DNA from: Streptomyces sp. LUP47B
GTDB lineage: Bacteria > Actinomycetota > Actinomycetes > Streptomycetales > Streptomycetaceae
Length of the DNA: 64,000 bases
Reading direction: 5' to 3'
Assembly (NCBI RefSeq): GCF_001746295.1
Contig: NZ_MJAH01000010.1
Coordinates: forward strand, 62,001-126,000
This document shows positions 33,666-42,967 of the stretch, piece after piece. Position 1 is the stretch's first letter. Every line of letters begins with the position of its first letter. Made by a program: the position numbers and the translations under genes. The notes beneath the pieces are model-generated. The model ran no database searches and was not told the DNA's origin. It saw only the letters and a program-made list of their open reading frames with translations.

Positions 33666-34946
33666 TCAGCGGATGCGGTCCAGCGTCTTGTAGTAGGCGC
33701 CCGCGAAGGGCAGGAACCAGGCGGTGCCGTTGTAGAGGGGGATGCGGGGCGGGGCCAGGTCGCGGACCGGGCTGGCCCCGGGATGGCCGTCCATCACCTC
33801 GGCCATGACCTGCCCCATGTGCGTGGCCATCTGCACGCCGTGGCCCGCGTATCCCATGGAGTAGTGGACGCCGTCCTCGGTCTGCCCGGCGTGCACGATG
33901 CGGTCCATCGCGAATCCGACGGAGCCGCCCCACACGTACTCGACCTTCGTGCGGGCGAGTTGGGGGAAGATCTCGCACATCTCACGGAACAGGACGGCCC
34001 CGCTCTTCTTGTCCGAGGTCGGGTCGGAGGGCGCGAAGCGGGCGCGGCCGCCGAACAGCAGCCGGTTGTCCGGGGTGAGCCGGAAGTAGTGGCAGACCTG
34101 GTTGGAGTCGACGATGAGGCGGGCCTTGGGGATGATGTCCCGGGCGAGGTCCTCGCCGAGCGGCTCGGTCACGATGATGAAGCTGCCCAGGCAGACCTGC
34201 CGGCGGCGCAGCCACGGGAAGTTCTTGTCGGTGTAGGCGTCGGTGGCCATCATGACCTGCCCGGCGCGGATCACACCGCGCTCGGTGCTGACCTCGAACC
34301 GGCCCGCGGCGGTTCGCCGCACGCCGATGGCCGCGTTGCGCTCGTGGATCTCGACACCGGTGCGCTCGCACGCCTCGGCCATGCCGCGCACGAATCGGCC
34401 GACGTGCAGTGCGGCGCTGAACGGGTCGAGCAGGCCGCCGTGGTAGGCGTCGGATCCGATCTCGGACCGCAGCTCGGACTTGCTGACCAGAGTGGTCTCG
34501 TGTCCGAAGTACTTGGCCAGGTCGCGCTGTTGGACCTTCTTACTCTCGAAGTGCGCGGGGCGCGACGCGACGCCCAGGCGTCCGACGCGACGGAACTGGC
34601 AGTCGATGGACTCCTCGTTCACGAGCCGCTCGATGGTGTCCACGGCCTCGCCGTAGGAGTTGTAGATCTCGCGGGCCCGCTCGAGTCCGTACCGGCGGAT
34701 GGCCTGGCCCACGCCGATGGTGAAGCCCAGGTTGGCCATGCCGCCATTGCGCGCGGAGGCCCCCGAGCCGATCTGGCCCTTCTCGACGAGGGTGACGCGG
34801 GCGCCCTTGCGGGCGGAGTGGAGGGCGGTGGACAGACCCGTCAGGCCGGCGCCGACGACCACCAGGTCGGCGTCCTCGGTCAGCGGCTTGCCGGACCGGT
34901 CGGGAAACACCCCAGCGGTTTCGATCCAGTAGGGAATCGTCTTCAT
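33666..34946 (-). CDS. FAD-dependent amine oxidase (gamma-glutamylputrescine oxidase-like)
   Basis: 426-aa DAO-fold flavoenzyme. FAD dinucleotide motif VVVGAGLTGLSTALH at ~29-43, then GQIGSGASARNGGM; C-terminal YSMGYAGHGVQMATHMG completes the flavin site. The overall form matches PuuB/OrdL-type oxidases that deaminate gamma-glutamyl-putrescine or related amines to aldehydes plus peroxide. Located between transporter and dehydrogenase genes, so its aldehyde product can pass to the dehydrogenase. No gamma-glutamyl ligase is present, so the substrate may be a free amine. Confidence 0.87.
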   Translation of the reverse strand: MKTIPYWIETAGVFPDRSGKPLTEDADLVVVGAGLTGLSTALHSARKGARVTLVEKGQIGSGASARNGGMANLGFTIGVGQAIRRYGLERAREIYNSYGEAVDTIERLVNEESIDCQFRRVGRLGVASRPAHFESKKVQQRDLAKYFGHETTLVSKSELRSEIGSDAYHGGLLDPFSAALHVGRFVRGMAEACERTGVEIHERNAAIGVRRTAAGRFEVSTERGVIRAGQVMMATDAYTDKNFPWLRRRQVCLGSFIIVTEPLGEDLARDIIPKARLIVDSNQVCHYFRLTPDNRLLFGGRARFAPSDPTSDKKSGAVLFREMCEIFPQLARTKVEYVWGGSVGFAMDRIVHAGQTEDGVHYSMGYAGHGVQMATHMGQVMAEVMDGHPGASPVRDLAPPRIPLYNGTAWFLPFAGAYYKTLDRIR

Positions 34947-34978
34947 TTCGGGTCCTCTGCGGGGAGTTTCGACGTGGC

Positions 34979-35818
34979 TCAGGTGAGCGGTTCGACGGGG
35001 AGGGCGTTCTGGCCGTCGCTGTGGCCGCCGAGTCTGCGGACGAGGACGACCAGGGCGAGGGCCAGGACGGCCAGGGCGATGAGGACGGCGCTGACGGCGG
35101 TGACGGTCGGGTCGACGTCGAACTGCAGGGCGTTGAAGACCAGGACCGGCAGAGTGCGGGTGTCGGGGGTCGACATGAACTGGGCGATGAAGAACTCGTC
35201 GAAGCTGGTGATGAACGAGAACACCGCGGCGGCGATCAACCCGGGGGTGGCCAGGGGGAAGGTGATGCGCCGGGCGATGGTCATCCGGTTGGCGCCCATG
35301 CTGGCGGCGGCGTCTTCGAGCCGTTCGTCGATGCCCCTCAGCGTGGAGATCATGATGAGGATCGCGATGGGCGCGGCGAGCACGGTGTGGCCAAGAGCGA
35401 TGGCCAGGGGGCTGCCGAGCATGCCGGCCGGTTCGAAGAACAGGAACAGGCCGAGCGCGATGACCACTTGGGGGATGAGCAGCGGAGCCAGGACCAGCCC
35501 GTAGACCGCCGTGTGCAGGGGCAACCGGCCGCGGGCCAGGGCGGTGGCCGCGGTGGCCCCCAGGATGAGGGAGAACACGGTGGTGAGGGAGGCGATGAGG
35601 CTGGACAGGGCTATGGAGGTGGCCCAGTTGCCGCCGGGCGCGGCCATCTGCTCGTACCAGTGGGTGCTGTACTCCTTCGGCGGGAAGGTGCCGATGCCGT
35701 CGGCGCCGAAGGAGGTGACCAGGATGATGACGATGGGCATCGCCAGGAACAGCAGGATCGCGGTGGCGCTCAGGGCGCGGCCGATGTGTCCGGCCCGGGT
35801 GGCGGGCAGTTCCATCAT
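34979..35818 (-). CDS. Spermidine/putrescine-type ABC permease (PotC-like)
   Basis: 279-aa permease; first helix ILLFLAMPIVIILVTSF and the EAA-type loop EDAAASMGANRMTIARRITFP, typical for the Pot/Afu class. The two consecutive ATGs at 35813-35818 overlap the partner gene's stop (ATGATG). Last subunit gene of the transporter. Confidence 0.9.
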   Translation of the reverse strand: MMELPATRAGHIGRALSATAILLFLAMPIVIILVTSFGADGIGTFPPKEYSTHWYEQMAAPGGNWATSIALSSLIASLTTVFSLILGATAATALARGRLPLHTAVYGLVLAPLLIPQVVIALGLFLFFEPAGMLGSPLAIALGHTVLAAPIAILIMISTLRGIDERLEDAAASMGANRMTIARRITFPLATPGLIAAAVFSFITSFDEFFIAQFMSTPDTRTLPVLVFNALQFDVDPTVTAVSAVLIALAVLALALVVLVRRLGGHSDGQNALPVEPLT

Positions 35819-36717
35819 GAGCTGCTCCTTCGTGCGGCCGCCTTCTTGTGGCGGAGCTTGGCCAGGCCGAGCCCGCCCAGGCCGGCGAAGGTGAGCAGGA
35901 GCAGGATGACGCCGAAGGCGGCGGCCGAGTTCCACTGGTCCTGCTGCATCACCTGCTGGTCGATGAGCGCGGCGACGACGGTCTGCTTGCCGCCGCCCAT
36001 CAGGGCCGGGGTGATGTAGTAGCCCAGGCACAGGATGAAGCTGAGCAGTCCCGCGGTGCCGATCCCGGGCGCGACCAACGGCAGGTAGATCCTGCGGAAG
36101 ATGGTGAACCGGCTCGCCCCGAAGCCTGCCGCCGCGGCCAGGAGCCGGCCGTCGACGCCGCGCATCACACCCTGCAGGACCAGGACGGTGTAGGGCAGCA
36201 TCACCGAGGTGGTGCCGATGACCACACCGGTCTCGTTGTAGAGCAGCGAGAACGGGGCTCCGGGCACATGCAGGGAGATCAACAGTGTGTTGATCAGGCC
36301 GTGTTCACCGAGCATGATGATCCACCCGTAGGTGCGTACCAGGGCACTGATGAAGTGCGGCACCACCACGATCAGCATGGCCAGCGCGGCGAATGCGGGC
36401 CGCATCCGGGCGATGGCGTGGGCCAGGACGAAACCCACCAGGAGACTGAGCACGGCGGTCTCCGCGGAGATCCGCAGGGTGGAGAGCAGCACGGACAGGT
36501 TCACGCCGCTGAGAGCGTCGGCGTACCAGTGCAGGGTGAATGCGCCACTGTCGCCCTTGAGGCTCAGCGAGAGCACCCCGATGATCGGGTAGACGAACAG
36601 CACCAGCAGGAACACCGTGACGGGGACGGCGTTGACCAGGGCGAGCCGGGAGCGGTGCCCGCGCATCGCGGACGTCTTCACACGCACCTTGCCGGGTGCG
36701 AGAGCGGTGCCGGCCAC
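35815..36717 (-). CDS. Spermidine/putrescine-type ABC permease (PotB-like)
   Basis: 300-aa permease; first helix ALVNAVPVTVFLLVLFVYPIIG, EAA-type loop AAAAGFGASRFTIFRRIYLP, and late helix GTAGLLSFILCLGYYITPAL. Lies 3 bp after the ATPase gene and overlaps the PotC-like start. Confidence 0.9.
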   Translation of the reverse strand: MAGTALAPGKVRVKTSAMRGHRSRLALVNAVPVTVFLLVLFVYPIIGVLSLSLKGDSGAFTLHWYADALSGVNLSVLLSTLRISAETAVLSLLVGFVLAHAIARMRPAFAALAMLIVVVPHFISALVRTYGWIIMLGEHGLINTLLISLHVPGAPFSLLYNETGVVIGTTSVMLPYTVLVLQGVMRGVDGRLLAAAAGFGASRFTIFRRIYLPLVAPGIGTAGLLSFILCLGYYITPALMGGGKQTVVAALIDQQVMQQDQWNSAAAFGVILLLLTFAGLGGLGLAKLRHKKAAARRSSS

Positions 36718-36720
36718 GGT

Positions 36721-37887
36721 TCACCCCCCGTCCGTGGCGTCGAAGACGCTGACGTCGTCCCGGTCGGCGGTGACACACACCCGCTCGCCGGGGCGCGGCG
36801 GGACGGCGGCGGTCTCGATCCGCAGCGGCTGCGTCCCCGGAGCGCCACCGTCCAGGCGGACGGTGATCCGGGTCAGCGAGCCGACGTAGACGGCCGTCTC
36901 GACCGTGCCGGAACAGCAGCTCTCCTCGGCACCGACCAGGCGCAGCTTGCCCGGCCGCACCGCGGCACGCACGCTCTGTCCGGGCATGCAGGGGTGGGCG
37001 CGGGCCGTGAGGACACCGCCGGTGTCCAGCCGCACGCGGGTGCAGTCGTCTGCTCCACCCTCCTCGACGTTGCCAGTGAGGAAATTGGCGGCGCCCAGAA
37101 AGTCGGCGACGAACGGGGTGCGGGGGCGTTCGAACAGGCCGCGGGGGGTGTCGAACTGCTCGATGCGGCCGTCCTTCATGATGGCGATCCGGTCCGAGAG
37201 AACCAGCGCCTCCTCCTGATCGTGCGTCACGTAGACGACGGTCAGGCCGAGTTCGCGCTGGATGGACTTGATCTCGGTCTGCATCTGGTCGCGGAGCCTC
37301 TTGTCCAGCGCACCCAGCGGTTCGTCCATCAGCACGATCGGCGGGCGGTAGACCAGCACCCGGCACAGGGCGACGCGCTGCTGCTGACCACCGGAGAGCT
37401 CACGGGGCTTGCGGCCGGCGAACTTCGACAGTCCCGCCGCCTCCAGTGTCTCCCCGACCCGGCGGCGGATCTCCGCCTTCGGCACACCGCGCAGGGTGAG
37501 CGGGAAGGCGACGTTCTCGGCGACCGTCATGTGCGGGAAAAGCAGGTACTGCTGGAAGACGAAACCGAAGTCCCGCTTGCCCGGGTTGAGTTTGGTGATG
37601 TCCCGGCCGTCCACTGCGATGGCGCCGGAGTCGGGCTCGGTGAACCCGGCCAGCATCATCAGCGTGGTCGTCTTGCCGGAACCGGAGGAGCCGAGGAAGG
37701 TGACGAACTCACCCGCCGCTATGTCCATGTCCACGCCGTCGACCACCGTCGTCCCGCCGTAGGACTTGCACAGCCCCGTCACCGACAACGACTTGCCCGT
37801 CGGTGAGGAGGAGCGAGGGGCCAAGGCGGTGGCCAGGTGGTCGGCGGACAGCTTTGCGGCGGTCAGACTCCGGGTCCGCTCATGCAT
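36721..37887 (-). CDS. Spermidine/putrescine-type ABC transporter ATPase (PotA-like)
   Basis: 388-aa ATPase. Walker A GSSGSGKTT, signature LSGGQQQR, Walker B VLMDEPLGALD and the switch His in VTHDQEEAL are all intact; residues ~290-388 form a TOBE regulatory domain. About 45 extra residues precede the nucleotide-binding domain. I chose the ATG at 37885-37887, which overlaps the end of the binding-protein gene by 8 bp. Unlike the sugar transporters in the window, this system has its own ATPase. Confidence 0.92.
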   Translation of the reverse strand: MHERTRSLTAAKLSADHLATALAPRSSSPTGKSLSVTGLCKSYGGTTVVDGVDMDIAAGEFVTFLGSSGSGKTTTLMMLAGFTEPDSGAIAVDGRDITKLNPGKRDFGFVFQQYLLFPHMTVAENVAFPLTLRGVPKAEIRRRVGETLEAAGLSKFAGRKPRELSGGQQQRVALCRVLVYRPPIVLMDEPLGALDKRLRDQMQTEIKSIQRELGLTVVYVTHDQEEALVLSDRIAIMKDGRIEQFDTPRGLFERPRTPFVADFLGAANFLTGNVEEGGADDCTRVRLDTGGVLTARAHPCMPGQSVRAAVRPGKLRLVGAEESCCSGTVETAVYVGSLTRITVRLDGGAPGTQPLRIETAAVPPRPGERVCVTADRDDVSVFDATDGG

Positions 37888-38971
37888 CGGCCCACTCCTG
37901 CCAGCGCTTGGTGACGGCGTCACGGTTCTTGTCCCACCAGGCCACATCCGCGTCGAACCCGGTCTTGAGGTTCGTCGGCGAGGTCGGCAGGGTGGCCAGC
38001 ACGTCCTCCGAGAGCAGTTTGGTGGCGCCGGGGACGACCGGGCCGTGCGGGAAGAGCTTGGAGAACGCCGCCTGTACCTCGGGACGCAGCGAGAAGTCGA
38101 TCAGCTGGTAGGCCGCGTCCATGTTGCCCGCGCCCTTCGGGATGCCCCAGCCGTTGGTCATCCTGCGGGCGCCGTTCCACTGGTAGGCGACCGGCTGACC
38201 CTGCTTGATCAGCTCGTCCGCGCGGCCGCCCCACAGGCTGGTCGCGACGACCTCCTTGCGGCCGAGCAGGACGGCCGGCAGGGCGCCGGTGTTCCAGAAC
38301 TTCTTCACATCGCGGCGGATCCGCGACATCGACGCGAACGCCCGGTCCACATCCAGCGGGTACAGCTTGTCCAGCGGCACACCGTCGGCCAGCAGCGCGA
38401 ACTCCAGCTCCGGCAGGTCGGCCTCCGCGCTCTGCAGCGAGCGGGGGCCGCTGAAGGAATGCGTGTTCCAGAAGTCGGCCCAGCTCTTCGGGGTGCGCTT
38501 GAGGCTGTCCGTGCGGTAGGCCATCACGCTCGCCCACACGTTCTTGCCGACCGCGTGCTCCGGCAGGTTGTGCTCCGCGATCCCGGCGCCCTTGACACTC
38601 TTCAGCCGGTCCTGGTCCACCGGCTCCAGGCACTCCAGCCCCGCCATTTTCTGGAAGTTCAGCAGGGTGTTGTCCATCAGGTCGACCTGCGGACGGCCCT
38701 GCTTGACCTGGGCGATGATCTGCGCCGACTGATAGTTGACCGTGGTGACCGTGATGCCGGTCTCCTTGGCGAACGGCTCGTAGATCGCCTTCGTCAGGGC
38801 GTCGTTGTAGGTGCCACCGCTGTTGCTGACGACGAGCCGCTTCTTGGAGCTGCCCGAGCCGCGGCTTTCGCTGCTGCCCATGAGGGTGCCGCAGCCGGTC
38901 ACCACGGTGGCGGCGGCCAGCGCGCCTGCGGTGCTGAGTACGGTTCTGCGTCCTATCCGGTTGGCTTCCAT
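37880..38971 (-). CDS. Polyamine/organic-amine-binding protein (PotD-like)
   Basis: 363-aa extracellular binding protein. Tat-like start (GRRTVLSTAGAL) plus lipobox VTGC; mature domain begins KRLVVSNSGGTYNDAL. The fold matches PotD/family 1 polyamine-binding proteins, which also include putative choline, GABA and opine binders. First subunit gene of the transporter set. Confidence 0.87.
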   Translation of the reverse strand: MEANRIGRRTVLSTAGALAAATVVTGCGTLMGSSESRGSGSSKKRLVVSNSGGTYNDALTKAIYEPFAKETGITVTTVNYQSAQIIAQVKQGRPQVDLMDNTLLNFQKMAGLECLEPVDQDRLKSVKGAGIAEHNLPEHAVGKNVWASVMAYRTDSLKRTPKSWADFWNTHSFSGPRSLQSAEADLPELEFALLADGVPLDKLYPLDVDRAFASMSRIRRDVKKFWNTGALPAVLLGRKEVVATSLWGGRADELIKQGQPVAYQWNGARRMTNGWGIPKGAGNMDAAYQLIDFSLRPEVQAAFSKLFPHGPVVPGATKLLSEDVLATLPTSPTNLKTGFDADVAWWDKNRDAVTKRWQEWADA

Positions 38972-39070
38972 CGGGCGCCTCCTGGTGCTGGGTGTGGATT
39001 CGGGGGAACGGAAAACACTGGGGTGGGGGGTCCTTCTGGGCTGTCCGTGCGGGACGGTGTGCGTGGAGAT

Positions 39071-39751
39071 TCAGATGCCGAGCATGGTGTTGAGCTCGTC
39101 CAGGGACTTCACCGGCACGTAGTCGTAGCCGTGGGTGACCGGGTCGTAGCCCCGGTCCAGGAGGATCAGGTTGCGGAAGCCCAAGTCGTGCATCGGCATC
39201 AGGTCGTAGCGGGTGTGCGAGGAGACGTGCACGAAGTCCTCGGGGGACGCGTCGAGCTGGTCGAGCATGTACTCGAACGCTGCGTACCGGGGCTTGTAGT
39301 AGCCGGCCTGCTCCGCGGTGAAGACCGCGTGGAAGTCCGCCCCGAGCCGGGGCACGCTCTCCTTCAGGAAAGAGTCCTCAGCGTTGGAGAAGATCACCAG
39401 CTTGTAGTGCTCGCCCATCTTCTTCAGCGGCTCGGGCACGTCGGCGTGCGGGCCCCAACTGCGCACGCCGTCGGCGAACCGCTTGCCCGCGTCCGGCGCC
39501 GCCTTCACACCCCACTTGCGGCAGACCCGCTCGAAGGAGTCCTGCAGCACCTGCTCGTAGGGGTAGTACTCGCCGCGGACCTGGTCGTAGCGGTAGCCGC
39601 GGAACTCCCGGAGGAACTGGTCCCAGTGCTCCGCGGGGATCTGGTCGCCGACGAGCTCACGCGTGATGGGCGTCATCGGCCACTCGATCAACGTGCCGTA
39701 GCAGTCGAACGAGACGTACTTCGGCCGGAACTGAAACGACGGAATGGGCAT
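39071..39751 (-). CDS. HAD-superfamily hydrolase, type II haloacid dehalogenase-like
   Basis: 226-aa HAD protein. Nucleophile Asp in FDCYGTLI at 15-22, motif II FSNAED, Lys in GYYKPRYAAF, and a motif IV region VSSHTRYDL. Closest to L-2-haloacid dehalogenases, but many such proteins act on phosphates or unknown substrates, and its place among amine oxidase genes gives no sign of a halogenated substrate. Its ribosome site lies inside a 16-bp palindrome. Confidence 0.82.
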   Translation of the reverse strand: MPIPSFQFRPKYVSFDCYGTLIEWPMTPITRELVGDQIPAEHWDQFLREFRGYRYDQVRGEYYPYEQVLQDSFERVCRKWGVKAAPDAGKRFADGVRSWGPHADVPEPLKKMGEHYKLVIFSNAEDSFLKESVPRLGADFHAVFTAEQAGYYKPRYAAFEYMLDQLDASPEDFVHVSSHTRYDLMPMHDLGFRNLILLDRGYDPVTHGYDYVPVKSLDELNTMLGI

Positions 39752-39753
39752 GG

Positions 39754-39769
39754 AAGAACTCCAGTTCTT
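39754..39769 (-). promoter_or_regulatory. Palindrome overlapping the ribosome site of the HAD gene
   Basis: AAGAACT (39754-39760) and AGTTCTT (39763-39769) form a perfect 7-bp inverted repeat around CC/GG, 3-18 bases before the ATG. On the mRNA the GGAG ribosome site falls in the turn, so the hairpin could gate translation; it could also be a DNA operator for an internal promoter. Confidence 0.45.
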
Positions 39770-39863
39770 TGCTGCAGGAACAGGTATCGACTCAGCATTT
39801 GTCGCTTTTTGTCCGGCACATCGGTGACGGACTGCCCCATGAGGGAGGCGAGGTGACTTCAGG

Positions 39864-41018
39864 TCAGACGGCGTCGGCTCCGGCCGGTGCCAGGAAGCCG
39901 ACGGAATGGTCGGTGGTGCCGTCCAGGGCGAGGTCGGCGGCGATCTCGCCCATGGCGGGCGACAGTTTGAAGCCGCTGCCGGAGAAGCCGGCCATGACGA
40001 TGATGTCGTCCTCGCCGGGGAGGCGGCCGACGAGCGGGTCGCCGGAGTCGGTGTAGCCCTCCATGTAGGCCGACATCCTGATGGGATCGGGGTTCAGGTC
40101 GGGCATCAGCTCGCTGATGAACTCACGCATGGTGGCGAGTTCCTCCGGACGGACCGTCCGGTCGAGCCGTTCGGGGTCGGATACCGGCAGATGGCGCGCG
40201 GAGTGGAGGCCCAGCTTGAAGGAGAGGCCCAGCTTGACGGACATGCCGTCGGGCGACGGGAGCCCGTAGCAGTCGTGGGGTGTGCTGCGTACGAAGGCGG
40301 GGGCGCCGCCCGTGAACCAGTCGTGGCGAGTGGGGATGTGCCAGGAGCTGATCAGCCGGCGGACGTCGACCGCGCGCGGCAGGTCCGGGAGCAGGGTGTT
40401 GATCCAGGGGCCCACTGTCACCACCGCGGTGTCCACGTGATCCGTGCCCTGGTCGGTGACGATGTGCACCCCGCCGCCGGTCGCGGGCGCGATCTCCCGC
40501 ACCGGGGTGTAGCGGTGCAGCCGGGCGCCCAGTTGCTCGGCACGGGCGGCGGCGGCCTGGATCGACGCCTCGGGCCTGATGACGGCGCCCATCCGGTCGA
40601 GGACGGCGGTGTGCCCGTCCGGGAGGCGGTGCTGCGGGTAGCGGCGGGCGAGTTCCTCCCGGTCCAGTACCTCGTGATCCAGCCGGTGGGTGGAGCCGGC
40701 GGCGAGGAGGAGGCCCATGGAGGGCGACGCGGTTTCGCCCATCACCAGGCATCCGCTGCGGCGTCGCAGTGAGAATCCGGTCTCCTCCTGGAGGTGGTCC
40801 CACATCCGGTCGGCGAGCCGCAGCAGCGGGATGTAGCGGGGTTCGCCGAGGTGGACGGCTCGGAAGATGCGGGTCTCGCCCCCGGCCGCACCGCGGTCAT
40901 GACCCGGCGCGTACCGGTCGTAGCCGATGACCTCGGCTCCGCGGGCGGCCAGTCGCCACATGGCCTGGCTGCCCATGCTGCCGGCACCGATCACGGCGAC
41001 GCGCTTCGGGTTGCGCAT
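39864..41018 (-). CDS. FAD-dependent oxidase, sarcosine/N-methyl amino acid oxidase-like
   Basis: 384-aa DAO-family flavoprotein. FAD motif VAVIGAGSMGSQAMWRLAARG at the N-terminus, DRYAPGHDRGAAGGETRIFR as in SolA/MSOX enzymes, and VMAGFSGSGFKLSPAMGEI near the C-terminus. Such enzymes oxidise N-methyl amino acids or cyclic imino acids to aldehyde and amine. AAAGGAG lies before the ATG at 41016-41018, fixing the start. First gene of the amine operon and divergent from the PucR gene, with 279 bp between that show no gene. Confidence 0.87.
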   Translation of the reverse strand: MRNPKRVAVIGAGSMGSQAMWRLAARGAEVIGYDRYAPGHDRGAAGGETRIFRAVHLGEPRYIPLLRLADRMWDHLQEETGFSLRRRSGCLVMGETASPSMGLLLAAGSTHRLDHEVLDREELARRYPQHRLPDGHTAVLDRMGAVIRPEASIQAAAARAEQLGARLHRYTPVREIAPATGGGVHIVTDQGTDHVDTAVVTVGPWINTLLPDLPRAVDVRRLISSWHIPTRHDWFTGGAPAFVRSTPHDCYGLPSPDGMSVKLGLSFKLGLHSARHLPVSDPERLDRTVRPEELATMREFISELMPDLNPDPIRMSAYMEGYTDSGDPLVGRLPGEDDIIVMAGFSGSGFKLSPAMGEIAADLALDGTTDHSVGFLAPAGADAV

Positions 41019-41297
41019 GAGGTCGCTCCTTTCGATGGTGTGGTCCGGGTGGCAGTCGGGCCCCAGCACGGTGAAGACATCGCGGGGACTCTTCCGGTTC
41101 GGGTCCCGCTGGGGATGGCGTTCACTCTCGGCCCGGGGGAACCTGCAGGTCAACCCACACTGTGTTCCACCTGGGGGCCTTCTCGAGACGGTCTGTCACC
41201 GCGGACGGCCGGGCCGTACAAAATGTCTGCCCCCTCTTGTCACGGTGAGTGGCCGGTGCGAGGGTGTGCCCGATCCCCTCGGACGAAAGCACCCCCC

Positions 41298-42920
41298 ATG
41301 CCGCCCAGACGGCCCGTAAACGGGCACTTCCCCACGATCGCGGAGGTACTGCGGCTGCCCGTGCTCACCGAGGGGATGCCGCGCGTGCTGGCCGGTGAGT
41401 CACAGCTGGACAGGGCGGTGCGCTGGGTGCATGTCACCGAGCTGCTCAATCCCGCCGATTTCCTGGAGGGCGGCGAGCTGGTGCTGACGACCGGCATGCC
41501 GCATCCCGAGGACGCCTCCGAGCTGCGAGGCTATGTCGACCAGTTGGCCGACGTCGGCGCGGCCGGTCTCATCGTGGAGCTCGGTTACCGGTACCGGAAG
41601 GTGCCCGGCGAGCTGGTGGCGGCGTGCCGTGCCCGTGAAGTGCCGCTGGTCGAGCTGGCCCGGGGCGTCCGGTTCATCGACGTCACGCAGACGGTGCACG
41701 CGCTCATCCTCGACGCCCAGGGCGCCCTGCTGCGGCGCGGGAGGGACATCCAGGACGTCTTCACCGCCCTGACGCTGCGGGGCGCGGACCCCGAGGAACT
41801 GGTGCACACCACCGCGGAGCTCACCGGAGCCCCGGTGGTGCTGGAGGATCTCACCCACCGGGTCCTGATGTGCGAGCTGCTCGGCCGGCCGTACGAGCCG
41901 GTGGTGTCGGCCTGGTCGCGGCGTTCGCGGGCCGCCCCGACGCCGGAGAGGATCACGCCGAGCGGCCCGGAGGGGTGGCTGATCGCCCCGGTGCAGGACC
42001 ACCTGGGGCTGTGGGGGCGGCTGGTCCTGCTGGAGGGCCGGCTGAACGCCGAGCCCGACCCGGAACACGTCCTGGTGCTGGAGCGTGCGGCGATCGCGCT
42101 GACCATGGCGCGTCTGGCCGGGCCGGCCTGGTGGGAGCGCCGGGCCCACCGCTCCGTACTGCGGGACCTGTACGAACGGCGGTTCCGCTCCCCTGCGGAT
42201 GCGCGCGCCCGCGCCGAGGCACTGGGGCTCCCGGCCCTCGGGCACCGGCTGTTCGCCGTGGTCATCCGCCACACGTACACCGGCACCGAGAGTGAGCACC
42301 TCGACGAACAGATCGCGAAGGCGCTGGCGCATACCGGCGTCCGCGCCCTGGTCGGCGAGACGGCACCGGGCCGGATCGGCGTGCTTCTGGCACTGGCACA
42401 GGCGAGCGCCTGGCAGCCGGTCGCCGAGCGGATCGGCCGTCTGGCCCGGGAGGAGCTGGGACCGGAGGCCGTCGTCGCCGTTGGCCCCGGGGTGACCGAC
42501 CTCGCCGGGATCGCCCGGTCGTGGCAGGAGGCGGAGCAGACGGCCGAGGCCATCACACCGGCCTCCCCGGAGCGGTGGTTCTACGTCCCCGCCGACGTCC
42601 GGCTGCCGGAGTTGCTGGGCGTCCTGCGGGAGGACACCCGTCTTCAGCGGTTCGCGGAACGGCAGCTGACCCGCCTCATCGAGCACGACGACCGCAACAG
42701 CGGCGATCTGCTCCCGGCACTGCGCGCCTATCTGGCGGCGGCCGGGAACAAGTCAGTCGCGGCGAAACGCCTCGGCATGTCCCGGCAGGCGTACTACCAG
42801 CGCCTCCACACCATCGAACGGCTCCTCGGCTGCGACCTGGAATCAGGCCTGCAGTGCACGTCCCTGCACGTCGCGGTGCTGGTCCTGGACGCCGGGGAAG
42901 CAGCTGTTCCCGGCCCATGA
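41298..42920 (+). CDS. PucR family transcriptional regulator
   Basis: 540-aa activator. N-terminal PucR domain (~10-130, TIAEVLRLPVLTEGMPRVLAG), a GGDEF-like middle region, and a C-terminal PucR helix-turn-helix (~480-525) with AYLAAAGNKSVAAKRLGMSR followed by QAYYQRLHTIE. PucR regulators control purine, polyamine and amino-compound catabolism. Divergent from the amine operon, which it most likely controls. Start chosen at the ATG 41298, giving the normal N-terminus; the ribosome site is poor. Confidence 0.88.
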   Translation: MPPRRPVNGHFPTIAEVLRLPVLTEGMPRVLAGESQLDRAVRWVHVTELLNPADFLEGGELVLTTGMPHPEDASELRGYVDQLADVGAAGLIVELGYRYRKVPGELVAACRAREVPLVELARGVRFIDVTQTVHALILDAQGALLRRGRDIQDVFTALTLRGADPEELVHTTAELTGAPVVLEDLTHRVLMCELLGRPYEPVVSAWSRRSRAAPTPERITPSGPEGWLIAPVQDHLGLWGRLVLLEGRLNAEPDPEHVLVLERAAIALTMARLAGPAWWERRAHRSVLRDLYERRFRSPADARARAEALGLPALGHRLFAVVIRHTYTGTESEHLDEQIAKALAHTGVRALVGETAPGRIGVLLALAQASAWQPVAERIGRLAREELGPEAVVAVGPGVTDLAGIARSWQEAEQTAEAITPASPERWFYVPADVRLPELLGVLREDTRLQRFAERQLTRLIEHDDRNSGDLLPALRAYLAAAGNKSVAAKRLGMSRQAYYQRLHTIERLLGCDLESGLQCTSLHVAVLVLDAGEAAVPGP

Positions 42921-42967
42921 CGGGCAGCCGGCCGTCACGCTGAGTACCTTTACGGTCGGCGGAAGGC

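Noticed and set aside
41019..41297. Small gene or riboswitch in the pucR-oxidase divergent gap.
   Set aside because: No frame with a ribosome site and no recognisable aptamer-like structure; probably only promoters.
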